Below, piece by piece: positions 44,801 through 55,412 of a stretch of DNA of 64,000 nucleotides; position 1 is the first letter of the stretch, and every line of letters begins with the position of its first letter. The translations under genes and the position numbers were made by a program. Below the pieces are notes generated by a model. It saw only the letters and a program-made list of their open reading frames with translations, was not told the origin of the DNA and made no database searches. The stretch is from Endomychus coccineus (Eukaryota > Arthropoda > Insecta > Coleoptera > Endomychidae): positions 44,477,299-44,541,298 of the forward strand of contig OY294070.1 in the NCBI GenBank assembly GCA_958510875.1. The letters are read 5' to 3'.

Positions 44801-45537
44801 AAATTCTGGGACAGTATGGAAACGTGATCCGCATTCAGATCCTTCTTTAACGTTAAACAACAGTTCTCCGAAAAGACATTTCTCCTAGATTTCTGCCCGC
44901 TGAGGAAGTCTGGAACATGACCAATTATTTGTTAGCTAGTATAATTTCAATCGGATACTCCCTTCCGATATGTACTTAGACCATGGTTGTTGGAATTCCT
45001 AGTCAGTTTTCTATATGTCTGCCAATTAACGCTTGCATCCCTTTGGCGCCCGTTTGTATCACTATCTCATGTGTCACCGAATGTCTCAATAGAAATAAGA
45101 ATTTGAAATAAAATAAGTGAAATTGATAACTACAATGAGGAATTATATTTTTACCGCTATCGTTACTTATGTAGTTACTAAGATTATTTATAATCATAAT
45201 ATTCCACCACAAACATAAACATACATTTATTACCCATTTGAATTATGGTTAATTTGTTACAATCAATATCGGATTCTTCATCATCGACGCCTGTGAATCT
45301 GTAGTCTGTTGGCCAAAATTCTGGGACAGTATGGAAACGTGATCCGCATTCAGATCCTTCTTTAACGTTAAACAACAGTTCTCCGAAAATACATTTCTCC
45401 TAGATTTCTGCCCGCTGAGGAAGTCTGGAACATGACCAATTATTTGTTAGCTAGTATAATTCCAATCGGATACTCCCTTCCGATATGTACTTAGACCATG
45501 GTTGTTGGAATTCCTAGTCAGCTTTCTACTTGTCTGT
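41803..45537. repeat. 515-bp tandem satellite, 7.25 copies
   Basis: CTGCCCKCTGAGGAAGTCTG recurs at 41803, 42318, 42833, 43348, 43863, 44378, 44893 and 45408: seven units of exactly 515 bp plus a partial eighth. Copies differ by few substitutions and no net indels. Shared variants give the order A-B-C-C-A-B-B: units 1 and 5 share ATGTTTCAATAG and CCATTTCGATTATGG, units 2 and 6 share GATGACTACAATG, and units 3 and 4 share TACTATGATT. This implies a duplicated A-B block. Each unit has two minus-strand ORFs (63 and 69 codons); most copy differences in them change amino acids. The left edge is fused to the polymerase gene. Confidence 0.97.
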
Positions 45538-45634
45538 AATCAGTAATTCCAACTTGTTTTATGAAAAATTCGCTCTTCCCTCTTTTTTTCTGAAATTTGA
45601 ATGAGTGTGATATGTTAGAAATTTATATAACCCA

Positions 45635-46117
45635 TTACAGGATGTGGGAATTATGGTAATGAGTTGCATCCTGCTGCACCGGATTATCCGAAGATATTGA
45701 TGTAATTTCGATTTTAGTATTGTAACTAAAAACTGTAGCGACACCTATATCAGCTATATATTGCAAGGTATACATGATTACAAACAAACATAAAACTCCA
45801 ATAATTTTTATATCCTCTCTTCTTAATGGTGAATAGGAAGGTGACGAATTAATTAGATGTCTGTGTTTTAAGACATATATGTAATATTTTGAAACAATTT
45901 TGCTCAAATCTCTTTCACGCAAAAGGCCATATTTACTTGACTGCAGCAGACTTTCTTGGATTTTCGTAAACAAACCATTCAACTCTAACGCTTCCTGGTC
46001 GAAATCTTCCATTAAATTCGTTGAATATATTAATTTTGGATGACATATTTCCACTTGACTCAACTCTTTGCAGTATTTACATAATTTGTACTCTTCAAAG
46101 CATTTCATTTTTCTCAA
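45635..46117 (-). CDS. Unknown small protein with Cys cluster and one membrane segment
   Basis: The frame has 160 codons from ATG 46117 (MRKMKCFEEYKLCKYCKELS). An N-terminal C..C..C motif and C in EICHP might bind zinc. The middle is helical. Residues about 105-128 (IIGVLCLFVIMYTLQYIADI) form one strong membrane segment. Codons after 45660 look like tail or intron. I do not recognise the family. It lies between the satellite and noncoding DNA, so it may be a first exon of a spliced gene running into the array. A chance ORF is possible, but the membrane helix and Cys motif are unusual for chance. Confidence 0.35.
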   Translation of the reverse strand: MRKMKCFEEYKLCKYCKELSQVEICHPKLIYSTNLMEDFDQEALELNGLFTKIQESLLQSSKYGLLRERDLSKIVSKYYIYVLKHRHLINSSPSYSPLRREDIKIIGVLCLFVIMYTLQYIADIGVATVFSYNTKIEITSISSDNPVQQDATHYHNSHIL

Positions 46118-47538
46118 ATTGTTTAACGCAAATGCTCACAAGAAATGTTTTACATAAGAATATCTTTGTTTGCTGGTTCACTTTACAGTAACTCAATGTA
46201 ATTTACCAATATAAACCTCATCTGTCAAAAGCATGGCTGCCTATATCACGGCCACCTACTGCAACAAACCATGTTAATATTATATTTTTACATTAGAAGT
46301 GTTATGGATTACTTTAACAAAAAATACATTTCTACCACCTTTAGTGACCTAAAATTATGAAAGGGCGATAGACTGATTTAATACCCATCTGAGTTTTAGC
46401 ATTTGGTGTAACTAAAGTTGGTAATATTTTTTATTTAACGAAACATGGTGGACTTGACAAGCAGTGAAATTAATTTCAAATGTCAGATTGGATTAATAAT
46501 TTTTTTTCCAAATTATGGTGTGAAATTTTCTTACCGAATACCACGCAAGCTTAAATTATTCCTGGAAATTTTCTTTCGGGCACGAATATTTTAAGAAAAT
46601 GATCGTGTCCTCAAGAAAATTTCCGGAAGTAATTTAAGCTCTTGTGATATTATAAGTGACAATTGTCAAATTTGTTGATTCCTATAATCGAACTCATTAG
46701 AAAATATAAGGAATGTTATTATGAAAATGATATCATCCTAAATGGAGATCGAATCTTTGAAATGTTCCTAAAAACAGGTTGGCTAGGTTCTAATATTTTA
46801 CTGTCAATTAGCTAACAGTAACATAGAACTTATTTGAGAAACTTCTTTTGGATTAACAGGAGGTTTATCAGCAAGATACAAGTTATCTTATTCGAAGCTT
46901 ATCAGACGCTGGAAATACCGACTCTCGGTTGGTTAATTCATTGCCAATAGATCACGCCAGGTACCAAAATGTTAATTGGATCTTTTTTACAGCTAATGTT
47001 ATTGCGCTTGAGACAATATCATGCTTAAATCTTGAAACCTGGGAATTCCATATTTTGCTGGTTAGTTCGATCTAGTGTTCAAAAACCCGTCCTAATCAAT
47101 ACTTGACTGCGGTCTGACTATATTATTAATCTTAATATTTAGTTCGAAAGCTGATTTTCATTTTTCTATTTGAAATTTTCCTAACCATCAATTCATTAAA
47201 CAATTTTATTAGCATTATTTTGATTTTCATATCTTTTTTACTGCCAAAGCTAATATTAAATAATTTATTTTGTTTTGTCTTCATTCTATTCACTATTTCT
47301 CGCAAAATATGATTAACACACTTGCGTATAAAGACATATTTAGATCAAATATTTATAGATGGTCATTGATAATAGACTTTCCATTTGCCAACGAATGTTT
47401 TCAGTTTAGAGGTATATTTTTGGTGGAAATAGGCATAATTGAGATATCCATTCTATTATGTTTCTAGGTTGTATTTGTATATATCCATAAATAGTTTATT
47501 CGCTAACCACAATTAGATGTATTATTCATACATACTAT
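46118..47538. other. Noncoding AT-rich stretch with one foldback
   Basis: No coding region can be supported. The only structure I see is the inverted repeat at 46541-46647, listed separately. The weak ORF at 47270-47467 has no motif. Confidence 0.4.
46541..46647. repeat. Foldback (MITE- or hairpin-like), ~107 bp
   Basis: The arms read AGCTTAAATTATTCCTGGAA (46548-) and the inverse AGCTTAAATTACTTCCGGAA (ending 46640). Pairing continues inward through GGGCACGAATATTTT / GGACACGATCATTTT to a loop of a few bases near 46593. About 45 bp per arm pair with about 85 percent match. No ORF. Confidence 0.75.
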
Positions 47539-49772
47539 ATATCGATGACTTTCTGCCATAGTATCGTAGGTAGCATACGCTAAAAGTGGGAGAAAAATGG
47601 TAAGATTTGTTTCCAGGACAGTCTTCAACTATAGTTTTGATCTGATATGGTTCCTAGGGTTTTATTGATGCGCTGAATTCAAAAATATTGATACTTTTTA
47701 CTTGGGACTCAAACTTCATGCTATTCGGGGCCTTACGATAGTTTGTCGGGATTGAAGTTTTTACAGGAAATAGCGTAAGTTACCGACTTACGCTAGTCTG
47801 CTCGTACTGCTTTGATACTTGAGATACTTTGGCAGATACTACTTCTTCTTCCAGAAAAAAACGTAAGTAGTAATAACTCACTAACTTCCACAATAGGCAA
47901 TATTATTAACTTTATTAATAATGGCAATTAATTATTTGTTAAACTTTAATCAAATTAATTACAAATTTCAAAGTTGGTTAAAATGTTTTGGTTAAAATTT
48001 TTTGCAACATAGCCAACATTCCACGATTTCGATTTTGGCCTGAACAACTATCGCAATGTAATATTACGTGTTGCAGACCTTTTTTATCTATGTCCGTTAA
48101 GAACTTGAAAATTACTGTACAGATTTCGTTACACCCACGGTTCCCAGCGGACTCAAACATAGCAACGGCCATTTCTTGTTCCTGACTCGTAGATGTTTCA
48201 TCGAAAAATGAGTATTTTCTGGAATAGTACAACAATAAGTTGTCTCCATGAGTATTTAGAACTTTTTCCAAATCAAAACTTGCACAGAGGAAGTTGCTAT
48301 GAGTCAAGAATCTTTTCTGATCTTCTAAAAATAATTCTTCACATTGTTCTTTCAGTTCTATATGTTTTGTAAATATTTTCTTTGTATCTTCTGTTTCTAC
48401 AAAATCACTGTCTTTTCTACTCTCGCACAGTTTACACTAATCCTTTTTCGGTGAATGAAAACCGATGTTAAAATCTTCTGAAAATATTTTTCTAAATATT
48501 TTTAATGATGGTATATTATTAGATTGTTTTGTTTCTTGATGCCGCAAGGATAGTCGATACAAAAATGCTTCATTTCTGAATTCTGTGGGAAGATATTTTC
48601 TAACGGTATGATTACGGCAATAATGAGAATGTACCGCTGGAAGATTTTTAATGAAACTATGAACTTCTACTATTTCAGTTTTTGTCTTGTTATGTTGTTC
48701 GTGTCTCCCTCTTTGGTCTGGCTTTTCAGAGTTTTGTACAGATTTGGAGATTGCCTACCTAAGAACCATTTGTGATATATCAAGGGTTCTCAGTAAAAAT
48801 TGTTGACAAACTTCCACTCGTTTATTGTTGTTGTAACTAATAAAATATTTAAAAGAAGTTTTTGTGTTGCTTAAATATGCAAGCTGTTTCCTTCTACGTA
48901 TTGCAACATTTTCACAACAACCCAGAAGCCAGTTTTTTTGACGTTCATAGGAACCCAATCCCCAATAAAATTCATGTGTATCATGTCGTTGAACTTGGAT
49001 AGTTGGGAACATCGATTTTGACATCCTTTTTGCAGGGAATTTCTCTTACTTGTCGTCCTTTTCCCTTTTTCTTAGTCCAATTTCTCCTACCAAATCCATT
49101 TCATTATTTTGGCCGTTTTCAAATTCGAAATCGGAATCTCTACTACTTGTTTGTCCAGAAAAGTATGAGATATCGAAATTTGTACGTTTTTCTTACAACA
49201 TAATTTTTTTGGTTCAATTATACCGCATTTATTTCCAAATTTTAGATAATCAGTCTTGTACAAACAACTGGCAAATAAGCTTTGTAGGTTAAAATTATTT
49301 TGTTTTTCGGCATACCTTGGCAATTTAACAATGTGTGATAGAAATCATTTTATCAAAGTGTTTGGAAGATTGAGATTCAATAATTTTTGATATGGTAGTT
49401 AATAATGTACGTTTATTACATAATTTATCAAAAAATTACTTACAAGTGGGCACAGAACTGAAACACAACAAACATCAAAAGTAACGTATGTAACAAAATT
49501 ACTATCGTAAGCAACATCACGTGACTGAACTTGCGATACTCTGTCGGGGTGTTTTCTGAATTCTAATGCGTCTTACAATGTTTTGGTGAGGGCTTAAATA
49601 AAATAAGTGGACTTACGACAAAAATAGAAACGTTTTTTCTAATAACCTATTTTTAAATCATATACGATACTTTGGCAATTCGTGTAATGAAGTCAGTTAC
49701 ATACGATAGTCAGAATAATTCAATTTCGCAAAAAATGTGACTTACGATACTTTGGCAGAAAGTCATCGATAT
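47539..49772 (-). mobile_element. DNA transposon carrying a 'SCSGQNRN' (DUF7869-like) gene
   Basis: The left end ATATCGATGACTTTCTGCCA at 47539 is inverted at the right end (to 49772), with the match continuing AGTATCGTA. The motif GATACTTTGGCA recurs inside both ends (47829, 49667, 49747). TAT on both sides (47536-47538, 49773-49775) could be a 3-bp target duplication. Total length is 2,234 bp. The interior is filled by one minus-strand gene remnant. It is not one of the superfamilies recognised elsewhere in the window. Confidence 0.7.
47978..49323 (-). pseudogene. DUF7869-like protein, likely transposase of its element
   Basis: Minus strand, in order: RQKNWLLGCCENVAIRRRKQ and VEVCQQFLLRTLDIS (49024-48755), then in other frames VHSFIKNLPAVPHSHYCRNH, VRKYLPTEF and FNIGFHSPKKD. 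A TAG then stands where the family has a residue before the next Cys, followed by CKLCESRKDS and SNFLCASFDLEKVLN. The last part has NRGCNEICTVIFKFL and HVILHCDSCSGQNRNRGMLA (48307-47978). This order matches a widespread animal family usually annotated as uncharacterised (from memory, DUF7869), where SDNCxGQNKN is a conserved acidic motif like an RNase H-fold strand. A few frameshifts and stops break it. Function is inferred only from its place between inverted repeats. Confidence 0.6.
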
Positions 49773-50319
49773 TATGCAATGTTGTGTGCCTGAATAACAT
49801 AATTCTTCGAAGTCATTTCTGGCGCAACTCTGATTTTCCGAAACATCTAAATTTTCAAAGACCGCATATATCGAAACAAAAACATCGAAATAGCCCTGCA
49901 AGATTTCCACTAGCATAATAAGTTGTATTTTCTTTTCGTGATTTGACTAATCTGCTAGAAAACTTGCGAATCTAGTAAAATGTGCATTTAATTGACCTCT
50001 ACGTGTTACTGAATTGCGTAGTTGTACTTACGCCATGCTGAATTAAATGTTTCTACCATTTTCCATAATTTTCATATCTGTTCTATACTGCGAAAGTTAA
50101 TATTGAATAATTTAGCTTCTTCTGGCTTCATTTGATTCATAATGTATGAATAACACACCCAAGTAACACACTTTCGTATGAAAAATATACATTATGTATG
50201 TAGATCAAATATCTGTAGATGGTAAGTAATACTTTTCATATGCGTACGAATTACTACAATTTAGAGGTATAATTTTTGTGAAAACAGCCATAATTGAGAT
50301 TTTTGTATATACACATTGA

Positions 50320-51165
50320 CTTCACGAGAGGGAAATCTATAATGGTCGACGAACATCGTGTGGGATAGGTATTCGAATTTTTCTTGAAGGTTTGGAGGTT
50401 TTAAACATGGGGAAAGACCTCACTAATTATGAGTTCCACAACTTCGCTGTTCGATAACAAAAATAAGTTTGGTAAGAAGAAGTTCAGCAGGTCTCGAATT
50501 TGGCAGTGAAGTGGTGACTAGTTTAAGGTCATCTAGTCCGCCTACCTGGCATTTTTCGTGGTGGAACAACAGACGAACATCGTGTGAGATGGGGATTCGT
50601 ATTTTCTTGAAGGTTTGGAGCATACGGAGAGACCTCACTAAGTAAAGAGTTCCACAATTTTTTGACAGTGAAGCTTGACAAGTTTGAGGTCTTCTAGTCC
50701 GCCTATCTGAACTCTCTCGTGGTGGAACAACATACAAAATTTCTGATGAAAACTGATCATGGAAAAATCTATAGAAAATGGAGAGATCTCCCACCTTTCT
50801 ACGATGTTGTAGAGAGTTCAATGAACTCGTAAGTGTGACGTCACATCGTCAATCGAACGAATAGCTCTCTTCTGGATGGAATCCAAGAGCTTCAGCGTAT
50901 GTTTGGGAGCCAAACGTTCGAACAATACTCCAAGACAGTAAAGTAGCTCTCGACGCCGAATAGAAAACAAAGTTTTTGTAAAGCAGTTTCCACAATGGCC
51001 TTCACATGATCGTCCCATGAGATATCCATCAACATCATTGTAGGGCAGGGTGTAAGGAAGAAAGGGTCTTAATGTTGGGCGGTTCGCCCTAACTGACCCG
51101 TGGTCCTGGTGAAGGTATAGGGGATGGAAACACATCACTTGTAAAAGAGTCACTTTACTAAATTG
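50320..51165 (-). pseudogene. LINE RT C-terminal fragment with repeated 3' end
   Basis: The frame at 51153-50818 reads LFERLAPKHTLKLLDSIQKR and AIRSIDDVTSH. After a shift, 50821-50423 reads SLQHRRKVGDLSIFYRFFHD. Both belong to the C-terminus of non-LTR reverse transcriptases. The following 3' part (TTGAAGGTTTGGAG..AGACCTCACTAA..GAGTTCCACAA) is present at least twice in tandem (about 50370-50460 and 50590-50680). The same 3' end occurs at 2260-2455. Confidence 0.65.
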
Positions 51166-51676
51166 TAGAGCTCGACGCCATTACGACATAATGCCTCGCT
51201 CTACATAATAATAGTACAGATTCTAATTGTACATGAAGAGTTCTTGATTACAGTCTATTACGAATACCTCTCAATACTATGAATTGATTTATATGAATAT
51301 TATGAATGAATATATATATATATATGATTGCATGTCCTACATAAGTATGTTATATCCAATGTGATGTTATATGTTATCGTTCTAGTTAAACTAGTCTAAG
51401 GGCCAGATTCATGAACGCAATGTAGTAACACTCATACTCAACTCACACTCTTTTAAGTCACGTGATACTTAATTTGGAATTCAGAAATAAATGAGGCCCT
51501 TAAACAACCCTCGAAAGTGAGTGGAGAGTGAGTGCAAACTGAGTGAGAAGTAAGGGATCGTGCGAGTACCCTTTTCTATACTTGTAACCTCAAATTTTGT
51601 TATTATAACGCTTTACTCTGTAGACTACTGCAGTGTTTGTCTTGTAATTTTGTGTGTATTATTATTTATTTTAACA

Positions 51677-52856
51677 ATGGACGATTTTGTGGAGTTTGTT
51701 GAACATGTAGAGGACGACTTTTTACGTATACCTAGGTAAAATTGATCAATTTAAATTTGTTTCACCTTCTAAATATTTTGTTTGTAGGTTAATCATGCGA
51801 GATATTGAAAATCTTTTCGAAATGTATCAAGAGCACGAATTAATTCAGCGATACAGATTTGGGCGACATGTGATTCAGAATGTACTAATTCCTTTAGTGT
51901 ATCCACAACATTTACCGGAAACAAACAGAGGGCTACCAATACCACCCATCCTAAAATTGTGTGTTGCTCTTCGATTTTATGCAAGTGGAAGTTTTCAGGT
52001 AAAGCTCCTTAACATTAGCAAATACACGTAATTAATGTAGTAATTTTCAATCTCAATTTTAAAACTAATATGTGTTTCATTGCAGAGGGTTTGTGGTGAC
52101 TTACTCGAGATAAGTCAGGCCTCTTGTAGCAGAATCCTACAAGAAGTTTCCAACATTTTGGCTCTAAATCTGGCTAGGTACGTTAAGTTCCCTACTGCAG
52201 AGAGAGACCTCAATACAAACCGACAAAGATTTTTTAATATCAGAGGTTTCCCTGGAGTGACTGGGTGCATTGATGGAACTCATATAGAGATTAAAAGCCC
52301 AGGGGGTGAAAATGCAGAGGCATACCGAAATAGAAAGAGTTGGATGTCTTTGAATGTGCAAGTCGTATCTGGTGCATGTCATCAAATATTTGATATAGTG
52401 ATAAGATGGCCGGGATCTACACATGACAGTAGAATTTTTGACAATAGTGCTGTAAAAGTGAAATTTCAGCAACGTGAACTACTTGGAGTGCTTTTGGGTG
52501 ATAGTGCCTATCCACAAACTCAGTATCTTTTTACTCCAGTTCCAAATCCTCAAACAAGATCAAAGAGGCAATATAACTTTTCCCATGCCAGTACAAGGAA
52601 TGTTGTGGAACGTACATTTGGAATTTGGAAATCAAGATTTCGTTGTATCAGTTCGATACTGCAATACAAAGTTAGGAACGCAACAAGAATAATTGCAGCC
52701 ACTGCTGTCCTTCATAATACTGCGATTGAACAAAATGAGCAGTTTATGGACAATTTGCTCGAAGAGAGGATTGTTCCACAACCTGCTGCTGGTGTTGAAC
52801 ATGTTCGGGGCAATCTAATAAGAGCAGCTTTTATACAAAGACATTTTGCTATGTGA
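51677..52856 (+). CDS. Harbinger (HARBI1-like) DDE transposase, three exons, intact
   Basis: Exon 1 is 51677-51735 (MDDFVEFVEHVEDDFLRIP..), exon 2 is 51788-51998 and exon 3 is 52086-52856. Introns have GTAAAA..TTTGTAG and GTAAAG..TTGCAG borders, and the phases fit, giving 346 residues without a break. The DDE_4 nuclease core has FPGVTGCIDGTHIEIKSPGG (first D), VLLGDSAYPQTQYL (second D) and NVVERTFGIWKSRFRC (catalytic E). The N-terminal helices (LKLCVALRFYASGSFQ; LEISQASCSRILQEVS) match HARBI1. The nuclease cuts at element ends with its SANT partner, encoded convergently at 52956-54222. Confidence 0.95.
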
Positions 52857-52955
52857 AATATTAACATTCAGTGCTTCTTCTAAAATGATGTGAATTCATA
52901 ATGTAGTTAGGAATATAGTAGGAAAATGAAAAATATATATTTATTATACAGTTTT

Positions 52956-54222
52956 TTATTTATTAATTGTATCATTTTCCAATTTCAATATCTCTAATTT
53001 ATATTTTTTTATTTTCAAATCATGCAACTCCCGTTGCTGTATTAATTTCATGTCATGAATTTGCTGCTCATTGGCAATTCTTAGCTCGTTTAGCTCCTTC
53101 TCGTACTTCATAGTACATTCATGCTTCTCTGCTTCTTGTCTCATCAAAGCTTTGACCCGAGCCATTCGCAATTCCAATTCCCTCTCTAGAACGGAATTTC
53201 TTATGGAGGAAGCAGATTGAAAAGTTTGCTTTGGGACCCTTGGGGTTTTTTCATAAGCTGCAAAGAAATAAAAACTATATTCAGAGTCATAATTTAAATT
53301 GTCACAATCAAATATTTGTAATTAGCTCTTCATCAACAGTAGCTGCACAAAAGCCAAAATAATTTCAGTTGAGAAATAATAGTTCAATGTCAATCAACTT
53401 TACCTGGTTCATCTGGTTGTGCCAAGAAAGTTTCGCACATGTCATGGCACACCTCGTTCTCTTCAATTGTAGCTATGAACAAAATTAAACTATATTTACT
53501 TTGAATTTGGTCAATTTGCATTGAATAAAGGTACATATTAGCTATTTTCTATATTTAAATCAATAGTTTCAACAATTTTCTTATGAAACCATATTTTCTA
53601 CTAAAATGAGCTGGTCAACAGAATAATATCAGATTGATTTAATTTTAATACATAGATCAATTTACCATCTTGATGTTGTTTTCCTGGTTCAGGCAGGAGA
53701 TTTTCTCCAACACATTGGATGAATTGATAGTGTAAATACCATCCCCCACACTAGCTAATGCCACGGTATCACTATCGATGGCATCTTCTATCTCTACGTT
53801 GACATTATTCGAAATATCATCCACCTCATCGTGTAGTTTCGGTTCTTTAAATGATCCGCCTCCTGTGATTAATCGCTCCCTTTTCTCAGAAGAAAGCTCT
53901 TTCTTCCTCCTGGTCTTCATGTTTTCCCAACATTTTCTTAATTGCTCTACAGTTCTCTGCAAGAACACCAACAAAAAATTAATAAAAGAATTTATTCAAT
54001 CACTATTTCAATTTGATTTTCGTGATGATATTTTTTACTTACATTTGAATTTGCTGAGACCGAATTGAATTCGTTAATTAATTCGATCCAGGCCTTTTTT
54101 TTCGCAGATCCGCTAACACAGTCAGTTTTCTTGTTTTCAAGCACTTCTCTTTTGATCTTCACAAGCTCTTTTAAATAGGTTTTTTCGTCTCCTGACATAT
54201 AGGCGCGTTGTTTGATGTCCAT
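52956..54222 (-). CDS. Harbinger partner: Myb/SANT-like DNA-binding protein, about four exons
   Basis: Exon 1 is 54222-54043 (EKTYLKELVKIKREVLENKK; KKKAWIELINEFN). Exon 2 is 53956-53666 (RTVEQLRKCWENMKTRRKKE, completing a Myb/SANT-like helix-turn-helix; then an acidic region). Exon 3 is 53472-53404 and exon 4 is 53257-52956 (coiled coil VKALMRQEAEKHECTMKYEK and KIKKYKLEILKLEN). Donors and acceptors are GTAAGT/TTGCAG and similar. Exon 2 exits in phase 0, but exons 3 and 4 read best from phase 1. The alternative frame PEPGKQHQD near 53690 also looks genuine, so either one indel or a missed mini-intron lies near 53710. It recruits the nuclease to element ends. Confidence 0.85.
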
Positions 54223-54740
54223 TGTATTTTCAGACTAATAAACTGGCACACTATTAAACTAGAATATAATATATAATGTCTAAAATTTCAAATGAAAAAC
54301 TAACCGCTAACAATAAACACAAATAAACAATCTTCAGCAATCGGAATTCGGATAAGAAATGACAGTTTACCGACTTTCAACAGAGCAAGCTAGATGCCAC
54401 ACCCTAAATTTCTCACTTCTGATTGGACGTTTCTCCCCACAGGCATAATACGTCATTTCCTGGTAAATCGATACGTCACAAATTAGATGCAACGTAGTAG
54501 AACTGTCACTCATCTGTACCTCAAGTTAGGCACTCATTACCAATCTGGCCCTAAGAGTCAAGGTATCTGTGCCACACCAATATGTTTAATATATTTACGA
54601 AACATTAAACACATTGCTTGTGGGTCAGATCCGAGATATAAACATATATCTAATAACATTACTTAATAAATAGAAATAAGGTCGAATATTATAACTTAGG
54701 GTTTTTAGGTAATATCGTATAGGAATGGAGGATTCCTATA

Positions 54741-55412
54741 CTACAAGGGGTTTAACCCTAGGTGCACATAGGCCGCTTCGTTGTGCACAGTGTGTGCCCC
54801 ATGTTCAGAAGCATTTTCTATAGTATCAGGTTTGTGGCCCGCCCGAAACTCAGAATATTGCTTACGTTGGCTTCCATAAGGTTCTCTAGAAACAATTTTA
54901 CTTCGTCGAAGTAAAAGTGCCTGAAGAATATCAAAGCTGGACATCCCAACAGGATGTGAGGCATTTTTATCCACCCTTCTGCATTTCCTACATTTAACGT
55001 CATCTGCGATGCCCATGACATGAAGGTGTTTGTTAAGACGAAAGTAACCCATGAGGATTCCAGTTATACCCCTAATATCCCTTCTTCTTAGAGAAAGGAG
55101 TTTCTTTGAGAATTTAGGCATGCGGATCTTTGATAAAGAGATTCTTGGCCTCTCATGCGTAGTGATTCCCGCCACACGTCTGACCACTCTTTGTTCAGCT
55201 GGGCTCGAAATGCAAGATCCCCACGTAGTTTGATGAAGCTACCCCCGTCTGGTCAGGGTGTCGGCCATTTTGTTTCCTTCAATTCCGCTGTGTCCTTGGA
55301 CCCAGACGAGTTCAACTTTGCCTCTGCATTCTTTGACTAGCCTTGATGCGTCCCCGGTTGACTTGAGAGTCCCCAGAGTCGAATGGCTGTCTGCAGATGT
55401 ATGTACGCCTTT
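54741..55412 (-). pseudogene. Jockey/I-type LINE RNase H and C-terminal fragment
   Basis: The minus strand reads GVHTSADSHSTLGTLKS, VELVWVQGHSGIEGNKMAD (RNase H end), VVRRVAGITTHERPRISLSK, then the GYFRLNKHLHVMGIADD and CRKC zinc tail. It is related to the fragment at 9196-9587. The RNase H is interrupted at about 55412 and its first half is found at 56755-56935, so the intervening 1.3 kb is an insertion. Confidence 0.75.

Larger units (their letters stand above)
51400..54551 (+). mobile_element. PIF/Harbinger transposon with exact ends and TAA duplication
   Basis: The termini are GGGCCAGATTCATG at 51400 and its inverse CATTACCAATCTGGCCC ending at 54551. The target duplication TAA is at 51397-51399 and 54552-54554, matching the TWA preference. 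It carries two convergent genes, as autonomous Harbingers do: a nuclease/transposase on plus and a SANT/Myb-like protein on minus. At 3,152 bp, with sound splice sites and catalytic residues, it looks the most recently active DNA transposon in the window. Confidence 0.95.

Noticed and set aside
41913..45375. Repeated 63- and 69-codon ORFs as real genes
   Set aside because: They recur only because the 515-bp unit recurs. Copy differences mostly change amino acids and I see no family match, so I list the array as a repeat and keep the exon idea as a question.
41803..45537. CRISPR-like array
   Set aside because: Units are 515 bp and identical throughout, with no short repeat and variable spacer pattern. 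It is a satellite in eukaryotic DNA.
46541..46647. A microRNA gene
   Set aside because: The hairpin is of suitable size, but without small-RNA evidence a foldback MITE is the simpler reading.
51300..51330. TA dinucleotide microsatellite
   Set aside because: Only a handful of units; ordinary for AT-rich insect DNA.
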